Origin: Rhodopseudomonas rhenobacensis
Lineage (GTDB): Bacteria > Pseudomonadota > Alphaproteobacteria > Rhizobiales > Xanthobacteraceae
Assembly (NCBI RefSeq): GCF_014203125.1
Contig: NZ_JACHIH010000037.1
Coordinates: 1-47,887, forward strand
Reading direction: 5' to 3'
Length of the DNA: 47,887 nt
In this document: in pieces, positions 34,643 to 47,642 of the stretch
Position numbering within the stretch: the stretch's first letter is position 1
Layout of the letters: every line of letters begins with the position of its first letter
Program-made: the position numbers and the translations under genes
The notes under the pieces: model-generated
What the model saw: only the letters and a program-made list of their open reading frames with translations
Database searches by the model: none
Told to the model about the DNA's origin: nothing

Positions 34643-35590
34643 TCATTTGAACAGCGCGGTGCCCGGCACGAAGGCATCGAACGCCGCCCAGAACTGGCCG
34701 CGATAGCGGTCCTGCTCCTGCAGGATTTCGTGCTTGGCGCCGGCGATCACCAGATGCGCGCCGCCGCGCAGATGATAGGCGAACTCCTCGATCGCCGGCG
34801 TCGACACCACGGTGTCGAGGCCGGCCGCCATCATCAGGATCGGCTGCCGGATCCGCGCCGGGAAATTCGCCGCCTTGAAGCCGTGCATCGCCCGGAATGC
34901 GGTGTCGGCCCAGGCCACCGTCGGCGAGCCGATGCCGAGCGTCGGATCTTCGGCGAGGATCGCGGCGTTGCGGGCGTAGCGCACCGGATCGCTGGTCAGC
35001 TGGTTGTTGGCGAACGGACCCGTTCCGGCCAGCTGATCGTTGCCGCGCGGGACGTAATTGCCGCCCTGGCCGGCGAGCCGCAGCGTGCGCAGCAGCAGCC
35101 GCACCGGCAGCGTGGTGGCGCGGCCGGGCAGGTCGATCATCGGCGCCGACAGCACGATGCGGTCGAACCAGCGCTTGCCGGCATGCGCGATCCGCAGCAG
35201 CACCGCGCCGCCCATCGAATGCGCCAGCGCGAAATGCGGCGGCGGGCAGTCCGGCAGCACCACCTGCTGCACGAAGGCTTCGACGTCGGTCTCGAAATCG
35301 GAGAAGTCGCGGACATAGCCCTTGCGCGGATCGCGCAAGCGCCGCGACGAATGACCCTGGCCGCGCCAATCGATGATCGCCACCGCGAAGCCGCGGTCGC
35401 GCAGATCGCGCACCGTCTCGAAGTACTTCTCGATCTGTTCGCCGCGCCCGGTGAACACGCAGACCGTGCCCTTGCGGCCGGCCGGCGGCGGCCAGCGCGC
35501 GAACCGCAACTCGGCGCCGTCGGGCGTTTTGATGAAGCCGCTGACGGCGTCTTCGGGGACCGGATTGGCGGGAATCGAGACGAGCGTCAT
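34643..35590 (-). CDS. Alpha/beta hydrolase, lysophospholipase/monoacylglycerol lipase-like
   Basis: This 315-aa hydrolase has the nucleophile elbow AHSMGGA, an Asp in AGLDTVVS and the catalytic His in GAKHEIL, which complete a Ser-Asp-His triad. An oxyanion segment VFTGRGEQIEKY and IIDWRGQGHS are typical of the PldB/Hydrolase_4 group. No signal peptide is visible, so it is probably cytoplasmic. The ATG at 35590 is chosen by family length; a longer in-frame start at 35758 overlaps the Hsp20 promoter and leader and is unlikely. The substrate is probably a lysophospholipid or monoacylglycerol, but this is not certain. Confidence 0.88.
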   Translation of the reverse strand: MTLVSIPANPVPEDAVSGFIKTPDGAELRFARWPPPAGRKGTVCVFTGRGEQIEKYFETVRDLRDRGFAVAIIDWRGQGHSSRRLRDPRKGYVRDFSDFETDVEAFVQQVVLPDCPPPHFALAHSMGGAVLLRIAHAGKRWFDRIVLSAPMIDLPGRATTLPVRLLLRTLRLAGQGGNYVPRGNDQLAGTGPFANNQLTSDPVRYARNAAILAEDPTLGIGSPTVAWADTAFRAMHGFKAANFPARIRQPILMMAAGLDTVVSTPAIEEFAYHLRGGAHLVIAGAKHEILQEQDRYRGQFWAAFDAFVPGTALFK

Positions 35591-35663
35591 GAACCGTCCG
35601 GCTAGGGCAGAAGTGCTGGAAATCAAGGGCTTTGAGCCCGCGGGCCCAAAGCTTTTTGCAGCT

Positions 35664-35691
35664 CTTGAACCGAGCGACACCCCTCCCATAT
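35664..35691 (+). promoter_or_regulatory. Sigma-32 (RpoH)-like heat-shock promoter
   Basis: CTTGAA (35664-35669) and CCCATAT (35685-35691) are separated by 15 bases, matching the heat-shock consensus CTTGAA-N11/16-CCCCATNT. It lies before an Hsp20 gene. The predicted transcript start near 35698-35700 would give a leader of about 125 nt that includes the hairpins described next. Confidence 0.7.
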
Positions 35692-35716
35692 CATCTTCGT
35701 GCAGGCCGCTACTAGT

Positions 35717-35825
35717 GGTTCTGACGATCGCAAGATCGGAAGAACCCACAGGCTGCACACAGGACGACAGCCCGGCCCGATGGCGGGCGGGTTATCTCAA
35801 CAGTCGCTTTTCGGAGGACTAAACC
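35717..35825 (+). ncRNA. ROSE-type RNA thermometer in the Hsp20 leader
   Basis: Three hairpins can be drawn by eye. The first (35717-35746) has stem GGTTCT/AGAACC, tandem GA mismatches, inner stem CGATC/GATCG and a GCAA tetraloop. The second (35771-35791) pairs CCC-GCCCG with CGGGC-GGG around a bulged G. The third (35802-35820) pairs AGUC and CU with AG and GACU, leaves G35806 bulged and covers the ribosome site GGAGGA (35813-35818). The third contains the U(C/U)GCU box opposite the ribosome site that defines ROSE elements of Bradyrhizobium and relatives, including the bulged G. Melting at heat-shock temperature would expose the ribosome site. Confidence 0.78.
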
Positions 35826-36302
35826 ATGCGTGCATTCGATCTCACCCCGTTCTATCGCTCCACCGTCGGTTTCGACCGGCTGTTTTCGCTGCTCGACCAG
35901 GCCTCCGGCGAGGCCGCAGCTCCGGGCTATCCGCCCTATAACATCGAGCGCTCCGGCGAAAACGATTACCGCATCACGGTTGCGGTCTCCGGCTTCTCGC
36001 CGGCCGAACTCTCCATCGTCACCAAGGAAAACACCCTGACCATTCGCGGCGAGAAATCCGCGCCCGAGGCCGGCAACACCGCGGAAGTGCTGTATCGCGG
36101 CATCGCCGCCCGCGCCTTCGAGCGCGCCTTCCAGCTCGCCGACTACGTCACGGTGAAGAACGCCACGCTGGAGAACGGCCTGCTGCACGTCGATCTGGCG
36201 CGCGAGATTCCCGAGGCCAAGAAGCCGCGGACCATTCCGATCGGCATCGCGGCGCCGGCGCAGCCCCCGGTGATCGAAAACGACAACCAGAAGGCCGCGT
36301 AA
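35826..36302 (+). CDS. Small heat-shock protein, Hsp20/IbpA family
   Basis: This 158-aa chaperone holds unfolding proteins for refolding by DnaK/ClpB. The alpha-crystallin domain occupies about 30-125, with YRITVAVSGFSPAELS, LTIRGEKS and RAFERAFQLADYV, followed by NATLENGLLHVDLAREIPEA. The C-terminal IxI-like motif is IPIGI. The N-terminus MRAFDLTPFYRSTVGFDRLF is the IbpA/HspA class A form. The ATG at 35826 has GGAGGA, which is masked by the ROSE hairpin. The sigma-32-like promoter and thermometer indicate heat control at both transcription and translation. It is monocistronic, with a terminator at 36512-36541. Confidence 0.94.
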   Translation: MRAFDLTPFYRSTVGFDRLFSLLDQASGEAAAPGYPPYNIERSGENDYRITVAVSGFSPAELSIVTKENTLTIRGEKSAPEAGNTAEVLYRGIAARAFERAFQLADYVTVKNATLENGLLHVDLAREIPEAKKPRTIPIGIAAPAQPPVIENDNQKAA

Positions 36303-36334
36303 CGGCGCTGACGGTCCCGATCCCTCCGGAGCCG

Positions 36335-36480
36335 CATCCTTCGAGGCCCGAGCTTTGCTCGGGCACCTCAGGATGACGGCGCCGGGATCGGATCGGCGGT
36401 CTGCCTATCCGCACAAGCGGCGTCATCCTGAGGAACCCGGCGAAGCGCGCAGCGCGAAGCCGGGTGTCTCGAAGGATGGG
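36335..36480. repeat. Palindromic repeat pair (CATCCTTCGAGG / CGTCATCCTGAGG family)
   Basis: Two half-elements of the family seen at 12227-12348 face each other. The left is CATCCTTCGAGGCCCGAGC...CTCAGGATGACG and the right is CGTCATCCTGAGGAACCCGGCG...CTCGAAGGATG. The 274-bp gap after the Hsp20 gene is filled by this and the next terminator. Confidence 0.85.
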
Positions 36481-36511
36481 CCACGGGCGTGGCCCCACCG
36501 CCTGAATTTAC

Positions 36512-36541
36512 AAAACGCCCCGGTCCGCCGGGGCGTTTTTT
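36512..36541. terminator. Bidirectional rho-independent terminator
   Basis: AAAACGCCCCGG-TCCG-CCGGGGCGTTTT has an eight-pair GC stem, an A-run before it and a T-run after it. It can therefore end both the rightward Hsp20 and the leftward secreted-protein transcripts, whose stop codons flank it. Confidence 0.92.
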
Positions 36542-36576
36542 GTGGCCCGCGGGTCGCGCGGACCCGTTCGAGCGAC

Positions 36577-37266
36577 CTATTCCAGCCCCTGCACCGGTGG
36601 CATCTCCTGGGTCGGCAGGATCGACGGCGACGGCTTGGCCGCCACGGCGGCTGGCGGCGTGCTTGGCGCCGCAGGCGCTGCCTCGGCGGGTTTCGGCACC
36701 GCCGCGGTCTGCTGCGCAGGCGCAGGTGCCGGCAACGGCTGCGCGGCGATCGGTGGCGCCGGCGGCGAAACGACAGGCGGCGGCGCCGGGCGAGGCAGCG
36801 GCGGGATCGGGCTGCGGCTCGCCACCCTTGGCACCGGCAGCGGCGGGCGCGGCGGCCGCACCTCGCGGAACGACGGCACCGGCCGCGGCGCATACCAGCC
36901 GGCATTGGCGTCGGCGTCGGCCGGAATGAAGCGGACGATCCGCCCAGAGCGGGCGTCGACCAGGAGCCGCCCGGCTGCGCCGTCGAGATCGATCGCGGCG
37001 ATGCTGTAGGTGAGCCCCCTCAGCCGCGGCCGGCCGACCGGCGCATAGCCGGCCTCGCGCAGCAGCGCATAGACCTCCTCCGGCGGCAGCAGCGCCGCTG
37101 CGTAGGGCACCGGCATCTCCGGCGGGATCGCCGCATAGGGGCCGTCGAAATCCGACACCAGGATCACGCCGGCCGGAATTTCCCGTGGCGGCTGCGCCTG
37201 CGCGCCGGCGGAGCCCGCGCCGAGCAGCGCTGCGGCCGAAATCGCCCATCCCATCCACCGTTTCAT
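36577..37266 (-). CDS. Secreted PepSY-like protein with Pro/Ala-rich tail
   Basis: This 229-aa protein has a signal peptide (MKRWMGWAISAAALLGAGSAGAQA) and a globular part (about 30-120). The globular part includes LPPEEVYALLREAGY, GLTYSIAAIDLDGAAG and LLVDARSGRIVRF, a pattern resembling PepSY-like domains. The tail (about 125-229) is rich in proline and alanine and probably disordered. The ATG at 37266 has AAGGAG eight bases upstream; a longer in-frame start at 37314 lacks a signal-like N-terminus. It is likely periplasmic or outer-membrane associated; its role is unknown. The tail composition makes similarity searches against it unreliable. Confidence 0.75.
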   Translation of the reverse strand: MKRWMGWAISAAALLGAGSAGAQAQPPREIPAGVILVSDFDGPYAAIPPEMPVPYAAALLPPEEVYALLREAGYAPVGRPRLRGLTYSIAAIDLDGAAGRLLVDARSGRIVRFIPADADANAGWYAPRPVPSFREVRPPRPPLPVPRVASRSPIPPLPRPAPPPVVSPPAPPIAAQPLPAPAPAQQTAAVPKPAEAAPAAPSTPPAAVAAKPSPSILPTQEMPPVQGLE

Positions 37267-37485
37267 GGTTTTCTCCTTCGACGCGCCCCCGCGCCCGCAC
37301 CAGGCCGCCTGCAAACCGACGCCGCCCCGCCTCGAAACTGCGAGCGAGTTGCAGTGGATCGCCAGGCGGCCAACCGGCTTGCAGCCTCGCCGCGGATTTC
37401 GGCGGCGCCACGGCTCAATCGCGGCGGATTTGGCGTGAATCCGCGGCGCGGCGGGCCGGCATTCTCCATCAAATGGAGGACTTTC

Positions 37486-37560
37486 ATGCGCTTGTATGAT
37501 AGAAAAAAATTTGGCAAGGTCAGGCTAGGACAGCAACGCTGTCTCAATTGCGGGTGGTAA
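37486..37560 (+). CDS. 24-codon small ORF with strong ribosome site
   Basis: ATG at 37486 is preceded by AAATGGAGGACTTTC, which gives a GGAGG site at an ideal distance. It encodes 24 residues ending TAA at 37560. The peptide is basic (KK, GKVR, RR-like segments) and ends QRCLNCGW, with a CxxC pair as in small metal-binding peptides. It stands alone in the 482-bp gap 37267-37748 between the leftward secreted-protein gene and gltB. The surrounding bases are AT-rich (a run of seven A) compared with neighbours. It may be a real small protein or a leader; no family was recognised. Confidence 0.45.
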   Translation: MRLYDRKKFGKVRLGQQRCLNCGW

Positions 37561-37748
37561 CCGGCCTGGAGATTGCAACGTCGTTTCAGACGTTGAATAA
37601 GGCTGCCGTTGTCACTGGGAAATTAGGCGCCACAGCCTGAATTTACGAAATCGTGGCTCGCGGGTGTGAGCGGTGGCCAAACGGTGCCGCGGCCGCCCAA
37701 GCTGCGCGACGAGAATGGCGAGGTCCCTCGCCGGATGAGAGGACTAAG

Positions 37749-42470
<4,722 letters not shown>

Positions 42471-42517
42471 TTACGAGCCGCTCGAGGAATTGAAGTCCGC
42501 GGCGCGCGAGTTCGGCC

Positions 42518-42635
42518 ACCTCTCCCATGGGGAGAGGTCGACCGGCTGAGCGCAGCGAAGCCGGTCGGGTGAGGGGTTACGGCCTAACGATAGACCGTAC
42601 CCCCTCACCCCAACCCTCTCCCCATGGGAGAGGGG
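42518..42635. repeat. Inverted REP pair between gltB and gltD
   Basis: CCTCTCCCATGGGGAGAGG and CCTCTCCCCATGGGAGAGG cores face each other, with inverted GGGTGAGGGG/CCCCTCACCC arms and a CGACCGGC/GCCGGTCG hairpin on the left. It belongs to the same sub-type as the pair inside the ligase gene. In a gltBD transcript it would be a long hairpin that could change the ratio of the two subunits. Confidence 0.88.
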
Positions 42636-42706
42636 AGCGCGTTTCCACTGGCGCGACGCGCGCGCTAACAGTTTGGGATTCTGGTTTTCGGGGGCGTTAG
42701 GTTTCG

Positions 42707-44164
42707 ATGGGCAAGATCACGGGTTTTCTGGAAATCGACCGGCACGACCGGCCCTACGCGCCGGTCGCCGAGCGGGTGACGAACTACAACGAGTTCGTCG
42801 TGCCTTTGAACGAGAAGGACACCCGCGACCAGGCCGCGCGCTGCATGAATTGCGGCATCCCGTATTGCCACGGCACCGGCGCGGTGGCGCCCGGCACCAC
42901 CGGCTGCCCGGTCAACAACCAGATCCCGGATTTCAACGATCTGGTGTATCAGGACAATTGGCAGGAGGCGTCGCGCAACCTGCACTCCACCAACAACTTC
43001 CCGGAATTCACCGGCCGGATCTGTCCGGCGCCGTGCGAGGCGTCCTGCACGCTGAACATCGACGACAACCCGGTCACCATCAAGACCATCGAATGCGCCA
43101 TCGTCGATCGCGCCTGGGAGAATGGCTGGCTGAAGCCGGAGCCGGCCGCGGTGAAGACCGGCAAGAAGGTCGCGGTGATCGGCGCCGGTCCTGCGGGCCT
43201 CGCCTGCGCGCAGCAGCTGGCGCGCGCCGGCCACGAGGTCCACGTCTATGAGAAGCTGGCGAAGGCCGGCGGCTTGCTGCGCTACGGCATTCCCGACTTC
43301 AAGATGGAAAAGCATCTGATCGACCGCCGCGTCGCGCAGATGGAAGGCGAGGGCGTCACCTTCCACTACAATTCCCCGGTCGGCGGCTCGGCCCCCGGCG
43401 CGGTCGATGCCAAGCAGATTCTCAAGGACTACGACGCGGTGGCGCTGACCGGCGGCTCGGAAGCCGCGCGCGATCTGCCGATCCCCGGCCGCGAGCTCTC
43501 CGGCATCCACTTCGCGATGGATTTCCTCACCCAGCAGAACCGCCGCGTCGCCGGCGAGCCGCTCGGCGACAAGCCGGAAATTCTCGCCACCGGCAAGCAT
43601 GTCGTGGTGATCGGCGGCGGCGACACCGGCTCGGACTGCATCGGCACGTCGTTCCGCCAGGGCGCCAAGTCGGTGACCCAGATCGAGATCATGCCGGCGC
43701 CGCCGGAGCGCGAGGACAAGGCGCTGACCTGGCCGAACTGGCCGCAGAAGATGCGTACTTCGTCGAGCCAGGCCGAGGGCGCGGTGCGCGATTTCGCGGT
43801 GCTGACGCAGGCCTTCGAGGGGACCGACGGCAAAGTCGGCAAGCTGCATTGCGTCCGCGTCGACGGCAAATTTCAGCCGCTGCCCGGCACCGAATTCGAG
43901 CTGAAGGCCGATCTGGTGCTGCTGGCGATGGGCTTCGTGCATCCGGTGCATGAGGGGCTGTTGAAGTCGCTCGGCGTCGATCTCGACCCGCGCGGCAACG
44001 TCAACGCCGCCACCACCGACTTCCAGACCTCGGTGCCGAAAGTATTCGCCTCCGGCGACATGCGCCGCGGCCAATCGCTCGTCGTCTGGGCGATCCGCGA
44101 AGGCCGGCTCTGCGCCCGCGCCATCGATCAGGCCCTGATGGGCCTGACCACGCTGCCGAGGTAG
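42707..44164 (+). CDS. gltD: Glutamate synthase (NADPH) small subunit
   Basis: This 485-aa subunit passes electrons from NADPH through FAD and iron-sulfur clusters to the large subunit. The N-terminal cysteine clusters are [15 protein letters not shown] with [11 protein letters not shown], and [16 protein letters not shown]. The FAD-binding Rossmann motif is [19 protein letters not shown]. The NADPH-binding motif is [13 protein letters not shown], and the C-terminal FAD segment is [18 protein letters not shown]. The length is normal for the family. The ATG at 42707 follows TTAGG. It is on the same strand as gltB and probably co-transcribed despite the intervening REP pair. Confidence 0.97.
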   Translation: MGKITGFLEIDRHDRPYAPVAERVTNYNEFVVPLNEKDTRDQAARCMNCGIPYCHGTGAVAPGTTGCPVNNQIPDFNDLVYQDNWQEASRNLHSTNNFPEFTGRICPAPCEASCTLNIDDNPVTIKTIECAIVDRAWENGWLKPEPAAVKTGKKVAVIGAGPAGLACAQQLARAGHEVHVYEKLAKAGGLLRYGIPDFKMEKHLIDRRVAQMEGEGVTFHYNSPVGGSAPGAVDAKQILKDYDAVALTGGSEAARDLPIPGRELSGIHFAMDFLTQQNRRVAGEPLGDKPEILATGKHVVVIGGGDTGSDCIGTSFRQGAKSVTQIEIMPAPPEREDKALTWPNWPQKMRTSSSQAEGAVRDFAVLTQAFEGTDGKVGKLHCVRVDGKFQPLPGTEFELKADLVLLAMGFVHPVHEGLLKSLGVDLDPRGNVNAATTDFQTSVPKVFASGDMRRGQSLVVWAIREGRLCARAIDQALMGLTTLPR

Positions 44165-44216
44165 TTGGTTCGTCGCCCACGCCAACGGCGTCGCGGAAAT
44201 GAGACCACCTCTCCAC

Positions 44217-44304
44217 GTCATGGCCGGGCTTGTCCCGGCCATCCACGGCAACATCGGCCGCCTTGCCTGTGTGCGTGGGTGGCCGGGACAAGCCCGGCCA
44301 TGAC
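44217..44304. repeat. 88-bp MITE-like element with long terminal inverted repeats
   Basis: GTCATGGCCGGGCTTGTCCC at the left and its exact complement GGGACAAGCCCGGCCATGAC at the right pair over 20 bases and beyond. The loop is CGGCAACATCGGCCGCC. It lies in the 260-bp gap after gltD, where it may end the gltBD transcript. Confidence 0.88.
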
Positions 44305-44424
44305 CTGTGTCGAGCAGAGGGTTCTTCATCAACGCCGCGTCCGACCGCCCCCCTACCATCGCCGCCTTATCAGCCGCCGCGCGCTGGCGTAGTTTGCCGA
44401 ATTGAGTTCGGCAGGGAGCGCACC

Positions 44425-44766
44425 ATGACAGATCCTGATCAAGCCCCGGCCGCGGCCGACGGCCTCACCGCCACCGCCGTGCTCGACCGCATCCGCGCCG
44501 AGTTGAACGCGCCGGCGGCGGACGACATGCAGCTGTTGTTGAAGATCGCCAGGGATCTCGCCGCCCTCGACGGCCAGCGCTGGAGCCCGGCCGACGCCGC
44601 CGCCTGGACCGCGCGCCCCGAAACCTATCGCGAACTCACGCTCGCCGGGCTCGCCCGCCAGCGCGGCTTCAAGCTCGGCCTGTTGTCGGGCTTCCTCGCC
44701 GGCTTCGTCCTCACCGCCCTGTTCGCCGCGTTGCTGGCGATGCATTGGCTGGTGGTGATGCAGTGA
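44425..44766 (+). CDS. Small hypothetical membrane protein
   Basis: This 113-aa protein has a soluble, helical, acidic N-terminal part (about 1-80) and one C-terminal membrane anchor (LLSGFLAGFVLTALFAALLAMHWLVV, about 85-110). The tail anchor suggests the soluble part faces the cytoplasm. No family was recognised. The ATG at 44425 follows GGGAGCG. It is the last gene with the host's normal high GC before the AT-richer SIR2 region. Confidence 0.7.
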   Translation: MTDPDQAPAAADGLTATAVLDRIRAELNAPAADDMQLLLKIARDLAALDGQRWSPADAAAWTARPETYRELTLAGLARQRGFKLGLLSGFLAGFVLTALFAALLAMHWLVVMQ

Positions 44767-44816
44767 TTGTTTTTGCGGCGCGAGGCGACCAGTTGAGCCA
44801 ACCACATCAGGCGCCC

Positions 44817-44867
44817 CATCCTGAGGAGCCCGGCGGAGCGCAGCGAAACCGGGCGTCTCGAGGATGA
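44817..44867. repeat. Short palindromic repeat (CATCCTGAGG family)
   Basis: CATCCTGAGGAGCCCGG and CCGGGCGTCTCGAGGATG are imperfectly inverted. It is the last member of the host repeat families before the AT-richer block, and so marks the host side of the left boundary. The remaining gap to 45013 holds a nine-C run (44984-44992) and no supported gene. Confidence 0.75.
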
Positions 44868-45013
44868 AGGCGATAGGTTCCGGCATCTCCGGACTTGAAA
44901 GGGAGGTAGACGCCCTTGTGGCGCATCCGGCCTTGCCAACCGCTATGTTGCATGCGGCGGGTTACGTACTCTGCACCATCTCGCCCCCCCCCACACTTGC
45001 TACAGTATGTTCG

Positions 45014-47545
45014 CTATTTTCTTCGGACCTTTTGATTAATAACTATTGGCTTATCATGCCATTCATCCAACGTCACAAAGCGGAAGATTTTCTCCTTCAT
45101 TCGCTCGACAGAAGGGGAGGAAATCACTTTTTCAAGCTGTTGAAGACGGTCAAAGTATTGTGTCGCTACAGCCTTTGCCATCTTAACCTCTTGATGCTTG
45201 ATAAGCGCCGCGACATGACCATTAGCTAGGGTAACAATCGGATACACGTCACTTTCAACGTTTGACGCATCCTGCAGTTTTAGAGCCCTAACAGCCTCGT
45301 CAATCAACGTCCTGGTGGCGGCATCATAACTAGGTCTATTTCTCGCCACCTGCAGTTGAACATCCGCCAGTGCATGTATCACAAACGGATTATCCGGATA
45401 AGCTTGCACAGAAAGCCGCAACTTGTCGATTGCTCCCCTAAGATCATCTATTTCAGCCAGGTACAAACCATATTGAAGCCAAAAGTGGCCATCGAGCTGA
45501 AAATCGACCTCGAAATCTGAATAAATCTCCCTGCCGAGTTCACAGTCGCCGCTTCGATCAGCGTGGCCAAATATGAAATCATGATTGAGAAGGAATTTGA
45601 AGAGCTGCGAATCTAGACGGTTCACACTTCGAACTATTGGAATATTGTATTTCAGATAAGTGCGAAGGAGTGACTTTAAGACAGATGAGAACTCAGTAAA
45701 CGTTGCCACGTTTTCTAGAATATGTCGCACGTACAGCTCATGGCGTGCATAAAGCCTTCGATTTTCCGCAGCGTCAACTATGCCCTCCAAGGCGTCGAGG
45801 GCCGCTTCAAACGATCGCGTCTTAGATAATAACGAGTAGGCCTCGCCTGCTGCCTCTCGACTTATCCCGACCCGCGCCATAGTTGAAAGACCAACAATCA
45901 AAAGAAGTAATTTCGTATCTTGATCCGGAAGCTTCTCGAATTCGTTTGTTATTATGTCCGAGAAGTTCTCTGATTCAGTCGCCTCTCTTAGTGCGATCAA
46001 TAGCTGACTGTCTGATTGCGACAACTTCTTGTATTGCTCAGAACGACTGAGCTTTCTGAATCGTGGCGACGGGACGTATTTAATTAGCCTATCTATTAGA
46101 GGATCAAAATCCTTACGTACGAAGCGTTGAAACGTGAATGGCTCTACGCCGGGCAGTCGCCGAGCAAGCCGATCGCGCCATTCGCCGGATCGAACTGTCG
46201 AGACGACCATGACATTTTGACCGGACAAGCCCTCCAAGTCCTCCCGGAATCCATCGCCGAACAGGAACAGGTCGCCAATATAGACAATTGTGCGCCTATT
46301 AGAGACCTTCCGCAGCAAACTGAACGCTCTTCGAGCTGACCGAACGTCCCCACTCAGTTCAAAGAGATCGACATCAGGATGTTCACGAACGTACCGCAAA
46401 AGCGTCATCATAACCGCAGTGGTCTTGCCGCTACCAGACTGACCAGAAACAATGAATAGGCGTTCGTCGTCGTTCACAGCGCTAGCAAACTCTTCGAACA
46501 ATTTCTCCGAGGCATCTAGAATTACTGGAATCTCTGACGCTGCAACTTTCCATGTTGGCGGAAATCCTCTCAAAAATTGCCTGGCCATACGAGATTTCTC
46601 GCTTCCAGAGGTCGAGCCGATTGCCTGGCTCAACTTTGCTGGAGAGACTTGGCGCAGGAATTGCGCCACAGCGAGATCGTCCCGCGTCAAACTATCTAGA
46701 GCTTCATCAGAATAATTGTTGCTCGTCGCAAGAATTTGCTTCGGTGAACGGCCGCCGGGAAGATTTTTCGATAGCCAGACAGAGAACTCTTCGAGTGTCC
46801 CCTTAATATGCGAGATACCGCGCGCCTCTAGGCTCGCTAATTTTATCGGACTTAGATTATCAGGTGTTACTAGAAAGGCTCGCCCAAAATTAGAGTTTGC
46901 TTCCCTACGCGCGCGCTCAAGCTCAGCAGACAAGATCGGTTCATCAAGAGTCGACCCAACGAAAACGGGACAGAAGGCAAGATAGTCCTGCGCAGCCCGA
47001 CCATACCAAAAGTGCTTTTCTGACTTGATCCATGTGGAATATTCATTCTCAGTCAAGATCAACCCATGCTCTGCTTTCGTAATCTCCCCGTGCAAATAAA
47101 CGATATGAAGCTGCTCGGCGCCTTCCAACTCCGCGGCCTTATCAATCAACCCATTGTAAAAGCGTCGATATTGTGCTGAACGGCTCTTAACGTTGAGGAG
47201 CGCGTCATCGATGTTCCAGGTGTAGACGCGCCGCCAACTATAGGCGAAAAGCTGCTCGAGCTCGCGAGACGGCTTCACGCCGACATACTCCCGGGCAAGG
47301 AGTTCTGTCACTTGCTGCCTGCTAAGAACCGTGCTCGTCGCCGAGAGCACGTCTGTCAGCTTTTCCTTGGCGTACGGCAGCCCCGCTCGTTTCGCAATTA
47401 GTTCGGCGAGACCCAATCCAACCTTCACGGGCTCCCCACGAGAATTTTGGCTCGTTGCCGACGCCCCCGCACCAAGAATGAGTATCACTTCTCCTACCTT
47501 CATCGATGCAAGGAGATAGCTTCGGTCGCCCGGGGAAAATTGCAT
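45014..47545 (-). CDS. SIR2-like domain fused to a STAND-type P-loop ATPase and C-terminal helical repeats (candidate anti-phage NADase)
   Basis: Length is 843 aa from ATG 47545, with a weak AGAAG site; TTG 47617 and ATG 47503 are alternatives. Residues 20-265 form a SIR2-like domain: LILGAGAS (22-29), VYTWNIDD with Asn111, LHGEI with His152, and FVGSTLDEP (195-203). Asn and His are the catalytic pair in SIR2 NADases such as ThsA and DSR. A P-loop ATPase follows: Walker A SGQSGSGKTT (Lys374), Walker B-like TIVYIGDLFLFGD (Asp425) and VSTVRSGEW. From about 560 the chain is helical, ending in TPR-like units (DDLRGAIDKLRLSVQAYPDNP) that may sense a trigger. SIR2 plus STAND is the plan of Avs5-type defence proteins, which consume NAD+ on infection. 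Base and codon use (many TTA, AGA, AAA) differ sharply from neighbours, indicating transfer. It is a single gene with no visible partner inside the window. Confidence 0.85.
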   Translation of the reverse strand: MQFSPGDRSYLLASMKVGEVILILGAGASATSQNSRGEPVKVGLGLAELIAKRAGLPYAKEKLTDVLSATSTVLSRQQVTELLAREYVGVKPSRELEQLFAYSWRRVYTWNIDDALLNVKSRSAQYRRFYNGLIDKAAELEGAEQLHIVYLHGEITKAEHGLILTENEYSTWIKSEKHFWYGRAAQDYLAFCPVFVGSTLDEPILSAELERARREANSNFGRAFLVTPDNLSPIKLASLEARGISHIKGTLEEFSVWLSKNLPGGRSPKQILATSNNYSDEALDSLTRDDLAVAQFLRQVSPAKLSQAIGSTSGSEKSRMARQFLRGFPPTWKVAASEIPVILDASEKLFEEFASAVNDDERLFIVSGQSGSGKTTAVMMTLLRYVREHPDVDLFELSGDVRSARRAFSLLRKVSNRRTIVYIGDLFLFGDGFREDLEGLSGQNVMVVSTVRSGEWRDRLARRLPGVEPFTFQRFVRKDFDPLIDRLIKYVPSPRFRKLSRSEQYKKLSQSDSQLLIALREATESENFSDIITNEFEKLPDQDTKLLLLIVGLSTMARVGISREAAGEAYSLLSKTRSFEAALDALEGIVDAAENRRLYARHELYVRHILENVATFTEFSSVLKSLLRTYLKYNIPIVRSVNRLDSQLFKFLLNHDFIFGHADRSGDCELGREIYSDFEVDFQLDGHFWLQYGLYLAEIDDLRGAIDKLRLSVQAYPDNPFVIHALADVQLQVARNRPSYDAATRTLIDEAVRALKLQDASNVESDVYPIVTLANGHVAALIKHQEVKMAKAVATQYFDRLQQLEKVISSPSVERMKEKIFRFVTLDEWHDKPIVINQKVRRK

Positions 47546-47642
47546 TTTCGGTGACTTCTCTGCGGTTGGAGCCACGACCAGTTTAACTTCTAATGTAAGT
47601 CGGCGCAGAACAACCAAGACTACTAAATGGAATGGAATTGCA

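Noticed and set aside
44984-44992. Nine-C run as a phase-variation switch
   Set aside because: It is not within a reading frame or between promoter elements of any gene I can support, although it lies near the boundary of the AT-rich block.
44864-45229. A 121-codon rightward frame overlapping the end of the SIR2 gene
   Set aside because: It starts in a host repeat, runs antisense through the SIR2 coding end, and has no family pattern.
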